Source of the DNA: Diphasiastrum complanatum
Lineage: Eukaryota > Streptophyta > Lycopodiopsida > Lycopodiales > Lycopodiaceae
Reading direction: 5' to 3'
Assembly: GCA_029204225.1 (NCBI GenBank)
Contig: CM055103.1
Location: 3,136,154 to 3,168,576, forward strand
DNA length: 32,423 bases
In this document: positions 29,465 to 32,423 of the stretch, piece after piece
Numbering within the stretch: the stretch's first letter is position 1
Layout: each line of letters starts with the position of its first letter
The notes under the pieces: generated by a model
What the model was told of the DNA's origin: nothing
Database searches by the model: none
What the model saw: only the letters and a program-made list of their open reading frames with translations
Translations under genes and position numbers: made by a program

Positions 29465-29954
29465 ATAGGCAGAAAAATTGAATTGGAGCGCCTTATGAAT
29501 GACTAATGAAAAAGTTCTGAATGAACATTATATCAAAAGAAAAAATCTCGTCTTTACTCTGCTTAAATAGGGCGAGAGATTGTAATAATTCTTCTCGTAC
29601 ACGTTTTTCAATGATGTCCATTTATCAATTTTTTATTATTTGTTTAATGATTATTTGAGGAGGCTACTGATTAAATATTTAATGTATTTCGACGCAGGTA
29701 CAGATTCTAGGGTCAGGGCTAATGATGATTAGTTGAATCTAGTGATAGACTAGTTAATGTATTCCAACGTAGGTACAAATTTGTCTCACTTTGATTGGTG
29801 GATAAATATAGGCTGTGTTTCTCAGTTCGTTATTTGATAAATGTATGGTTGTGATCAACACTAATTGGCTATAAATATGGGCACCACTTGTCATATTTCG
29901 ATTATGTGATCTTTTATTCTGAACTCACTAGTCTTTTTGTTTTCTTTCTATCTC
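29465..29954. other. Intergenic sequence
   Basis: No gene recognised. A short direct repeat, TAATGTATTYCRACGYAGGT, occurs near 29679 and 29755. Confidence 0.5.
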
Positions 29955-30147
29955 GCGATATCGAATCGACACGTGCCTTCCCAAACAGTGCATGGTTGGA
30001 TTCATTCAGGCGCGCTGAATCGATATCAGCCACTTCTGACTTGTGCTCGCGACAAATTTCAATCTCGTCCTAACGATATTGCATCAACGCGTGCACTCTT
30101 GTTCTTTCCTGTACCGATATCATTTTGTCACGTTGAACCGATATCAG
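29955..30147. repeat. Paired-arm modules F and G
   Basis: F: GATATCGAATCGACACGTGC (29957-29976) with GCGCGCTGAATCGATATCAG (30010-30029). G: CGATATTGCATCAACGCGTG (30074-30093) with TCACGTTGAACCGATATCAG (30128-30147). F is among the best-matched pairs. Confidence 0.75.
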
Positions 30148-30420
30148 GTTCAATATGGCTAGTTTCTCCATGTCCTCAAATAACAAACTTCTGGATTTTT
30201 TAATGCCAATGACATTCCATATGAGAAATTAGAGTATTTTGCTAGTAATTTTGTTGCTCCCTTCGATGTCGATAAGCTAGTTATTATAATTTAATTCTTC
30301 TGGTGTCGATATCAGCTACCCAATTTGAATATGTATATCCATGAAGTGTGTGGATATCGGATGAACAAACACTATCCCAACATGAGAAGCTGAAGATCCA
30401 AATATGAAAAGTGTTCTGCC
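30148..30420. other. Spacer between the modules and the 30.4-kb relic
   Basis: Holds isolated half-motifs (TCGATATCAGC near 30307, GATATCGGATGAAC near 30353) and no gene. Confidence 0.45.
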
Positions 30421-31218
30421 AATTCCATTAAAATATGCTCACATATGCACATTGCATGCTGAGGTTCGTATTATTGAAAAACCTATTACCTGCATATTCT
30501 ACTAGCATGGAATCATAAACTGGAGTCTGTGGCTAAAGCATCAATTAGGAGGTTGAAAATAGTTCTGTCAAATACATGACTACATAAAGGGAATGTCACG
30601 ATTGAAAACAGTGACAGACTCTTCGGGAAAAAAGGAAACGTTCCTAATAATCCACCAATTGGAGGTGCTAAAACAAGAAGATTCTTATCCAATCACACAT
30701 GCAAAGAATCAAGTGTTAGATACGAAATTTGGAGAGAAATTGTTCAAGCCACACGAACACTGAAAGGAAGTAATTGAGTGGAAAAGGGACGTGGACCAAC
30801 TTAGACAAACTCATAGGTGTTATCAGAAAAGAAAACCTATCATCAGAAGATATGAGGACTTTGCAAAATCATTGCACCACATTTGTAAAATCTGTACATG
30901 ATTGTTGGGGAAAGACAACGTTACTCATTACATGGTGCTAATCTATATCATTATCTGATACTTTTCTCATTCAGGCTTATAGTTTTTTTACTGATATAAC
31001 TAATCAAAACTATTGTTTGCAGCACATCCTTCTTCATCATACAACTTATTTTGCAAAGGAATATGAGAGCTTAAGTATCTGGTCATCACAAAGCATGGAC
31101 AAATCTCTTTGGCAAGCAAGGAGAGCATTTCATAGAGCAACAAATCATGGAGGACACAATTCAAGAAATAAATATTTAGTTCAACTTTTTCAGTGGTTTT
31201 ATAGAAGAGCACAATTTT
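30421..31218 (+). pseudogene. Broken conserved-looking protein gene with an intron, family not identified
   Basis: Plus-strand pieces in order: YAHICTLHAEVRIIEKP (about 30433); LESVAKASIRRLKIVLSNT then TGA; NVTIENSDRLFGKKGNVPN, PPIGGAKTRRFLSNHT and YEIWREIVQATRTLKGSN then TGA at about 30775; WTNLDKLIGVIRKENLSSED...VHDCWGK in another frame; a one-base slip near 30911-30914; DNVTHYM, an 88-bp GT-AG intron (30935-31022), and HILLHHTTYFAKEYESLSIW...QARRAFHRATNHGGHNSRNK...WFYRRAQF ending TGA. The last exon looks like strongly constrained protein (many aromatic and basic residues). I cannot name the family with confidence; a transposable-element protein is a reasonable guess. Confidence 0.5.
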
Positions 31219-31325
31219 GATATCAAGCTAAAACTTGCCAAGTATTACGATATTTCGAAAGGCATTCAAATTCATAACAAAAGAGAGATCCTTGTAATAT
31301 ATCAAAATCTACTACAGAAAATTAT

Positions 31326-32330
31326 TTAATTATGATCATCATCCTCTTCAAGATTCAGACGGATGGTATTGTCAAGAAGGAATAATCTCCTTTCATATGG
31401 ATCCAAAAATTCTAAAATTTTCCTCTTGTTCATATTAATGTAGTCTGAATAAAGGGCCATTGCAGATGATCTTTTTGTAGTCTCAGTGGGAGTATAATCC
31501 AATATGTTAATAGCCAAATCTCTTTTCACAAAAATTATTTTATATGTTCCTCTTGCATACTTATGGCGTCCTAAACAAACTGATAATGATTTGATGGCCA
31601 TAATGACAGTGGTTGCATATGGATTAAAAGATGAATGATATACACAAATCTCATTATTTGAAAGAGTTTCAAATAATGAGATAGAGACACCACGAACTCC
31701 TCCATGTCTCATACCAAAGGCATCTATTTCTGCATCATCTACATCAATTGGAGCAGGTGCAGATGCTTCGATCAATGGAACAATTGAAGATTCAACAGAT
31801 TCATCATCTGGAATTTCAACAGATATGTAAAAGACAAATGCCATTCCTTTGATAAGAAGGCGACATATTCTTTTGTGGATATCACAATATATATTTCTTT
31901 TGAAATGGTCATGCAGGTTAGAGTACTTTCTATTGTGTTTATGCTTAGAGGATGGTTGGGAATACACAAGGTCCTGAAAATGAACGAAACAAAAACTATC
32001 TATATCCAAAACAAGACTACTAATAATCTGAGAAAATTTATCCTACGAGAGCCTAATAAACCTTTCAACACTACTAGAGAACCCATTGTTGTCTTCTATT
32101 ATAGTGTACAGCTCCCAATTCACCAACATTTCTAAAGAACACACTTGCGGACATTGAACTTGTTGCAATTGAGACTTCCTTATCCAAGAACTTAGCGAAT
32201 CAAAGCTCTGATGGGACAATTTTAAGAAGATTGATTCGAGATGATCAAGTGCTTTAGAGGTGCATCCCAACATTTCTTCTGGTCTGCTCTTGTGAGAAGT
32301 GGGGATACCATCAAATTTCTTCATTACCAA
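31326..32330 (-). pseudogene. Unidentified minus-strand protein gene with one internal stop
   Basis: A single minus-strand frame runs from 32330 to the TAA at 31326, broken only by TAG at 32043-32045 (ERFIRLS, stop, DKFSQI). The part after the stop has 227 codons, with an acidic middle (EIPDDESVESS, PAPIDVDDAEID) and an acidic C terminus (LNLEEDDDHN). No domain recognised. It could be two exons, a damaged gene, or the end of a transposon ORF, since it lies convergent with the plus-strand relic at 30.4-31.2 kb. The remaining 32331-32423 shows nothing clear. Confidence 0.45.
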
Positions 32331-32423
32331 TGAGGATTGCTACGAGAGAGAGAATTTTGATGGCTTCAACTTTAGTAGCTCACGATTGTGAGAAGGAATT
32401 ACCGTGTATCCCTGGAATGAGAA

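Noticed and set aside
28358-30147. CRISPR-like array
   Set aside because: The repeats are imperfect inverted pairs with irregular distances, there are no cas genes, and this is a plant genome.

Overview
The window is nuclear DNA from a land plant. The evidence is a spliced GT92 galactan-synthase gene, LTR retrotransposons primed by initiator tRNA-Met (primer site TGGTATCAGAGC), a CACTA transposase fragment, a C48 (Ulp1-like) gene of the kind carried by plant Mutator-like elements, GT-AG introns and long GA/CT microsatellites. The density of decayed, nested retroelements suggests a large genome. The species cannot be named from the sequence; a fern or gymnosperm-like genome is only a guess.

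Layout. 1-3.8 kb: 3' part of a Ty3/gypsy element (RNase H, integrase, an extra ORF, polypurine tract, tandem LTR-like repeats). 4.1-5.2 kb: relics of a copia integrase and, on the minus strand, a CACTA TNP2-type transposase with a small intron. 5.3-8.5 kb: an unidentified 204-codon ORF, then a broken copia reverse transcriptase/RNase H with its 3' LTR. 8.5-11.4 kb: copia-derived, tandemly duplicated coding relics ending in a 204-bp LTR directly followed by a primer binding site. 11.4-14.6 kb: leader-like tandem repeats, a 155-bp GA tract, a gag-like ORF split by a 378-bp inverted-repeat element, and a 780-bp LTR. 14.6-18.6 kb: two complementary halves of copia elements facing away from each other; the plus half has a five-fold 35-bp iteration of its primer binding site. 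20.4-22.9 kb: the one convincing intact host gene, a two-exon GALS-type GT92 glycosyltransferase (minus strand, 513 aa), with a long GA/CAG-rich leader. 23.7-26.7 kb: intergenic repeats, an 18-bp-period minisatellite and foldbacks. 26.3-28.2 kb: an exon-structured but damaged Ulp1/C48-like gene, minus strand. 28.3-30.2 kb: a series of short paired inverted repeats (ATATCG..TC..CGCG..GC arms). 30.4-32.3 kb: two broken coding relics of unknown family, one with a clear intron.

Only the GALS gene looks functional. Nearly everything else is mobile DNA carrying stops and frameshifts. The most unusual structures are the dispersed paired-arm modules between 27.2 and 30.2 kb (one lies inside the Ulp1-like coding region), the iterated primer binding site near 16.9 kb, and the exact 18-bp periodicity at 25.35-25.50 kb.
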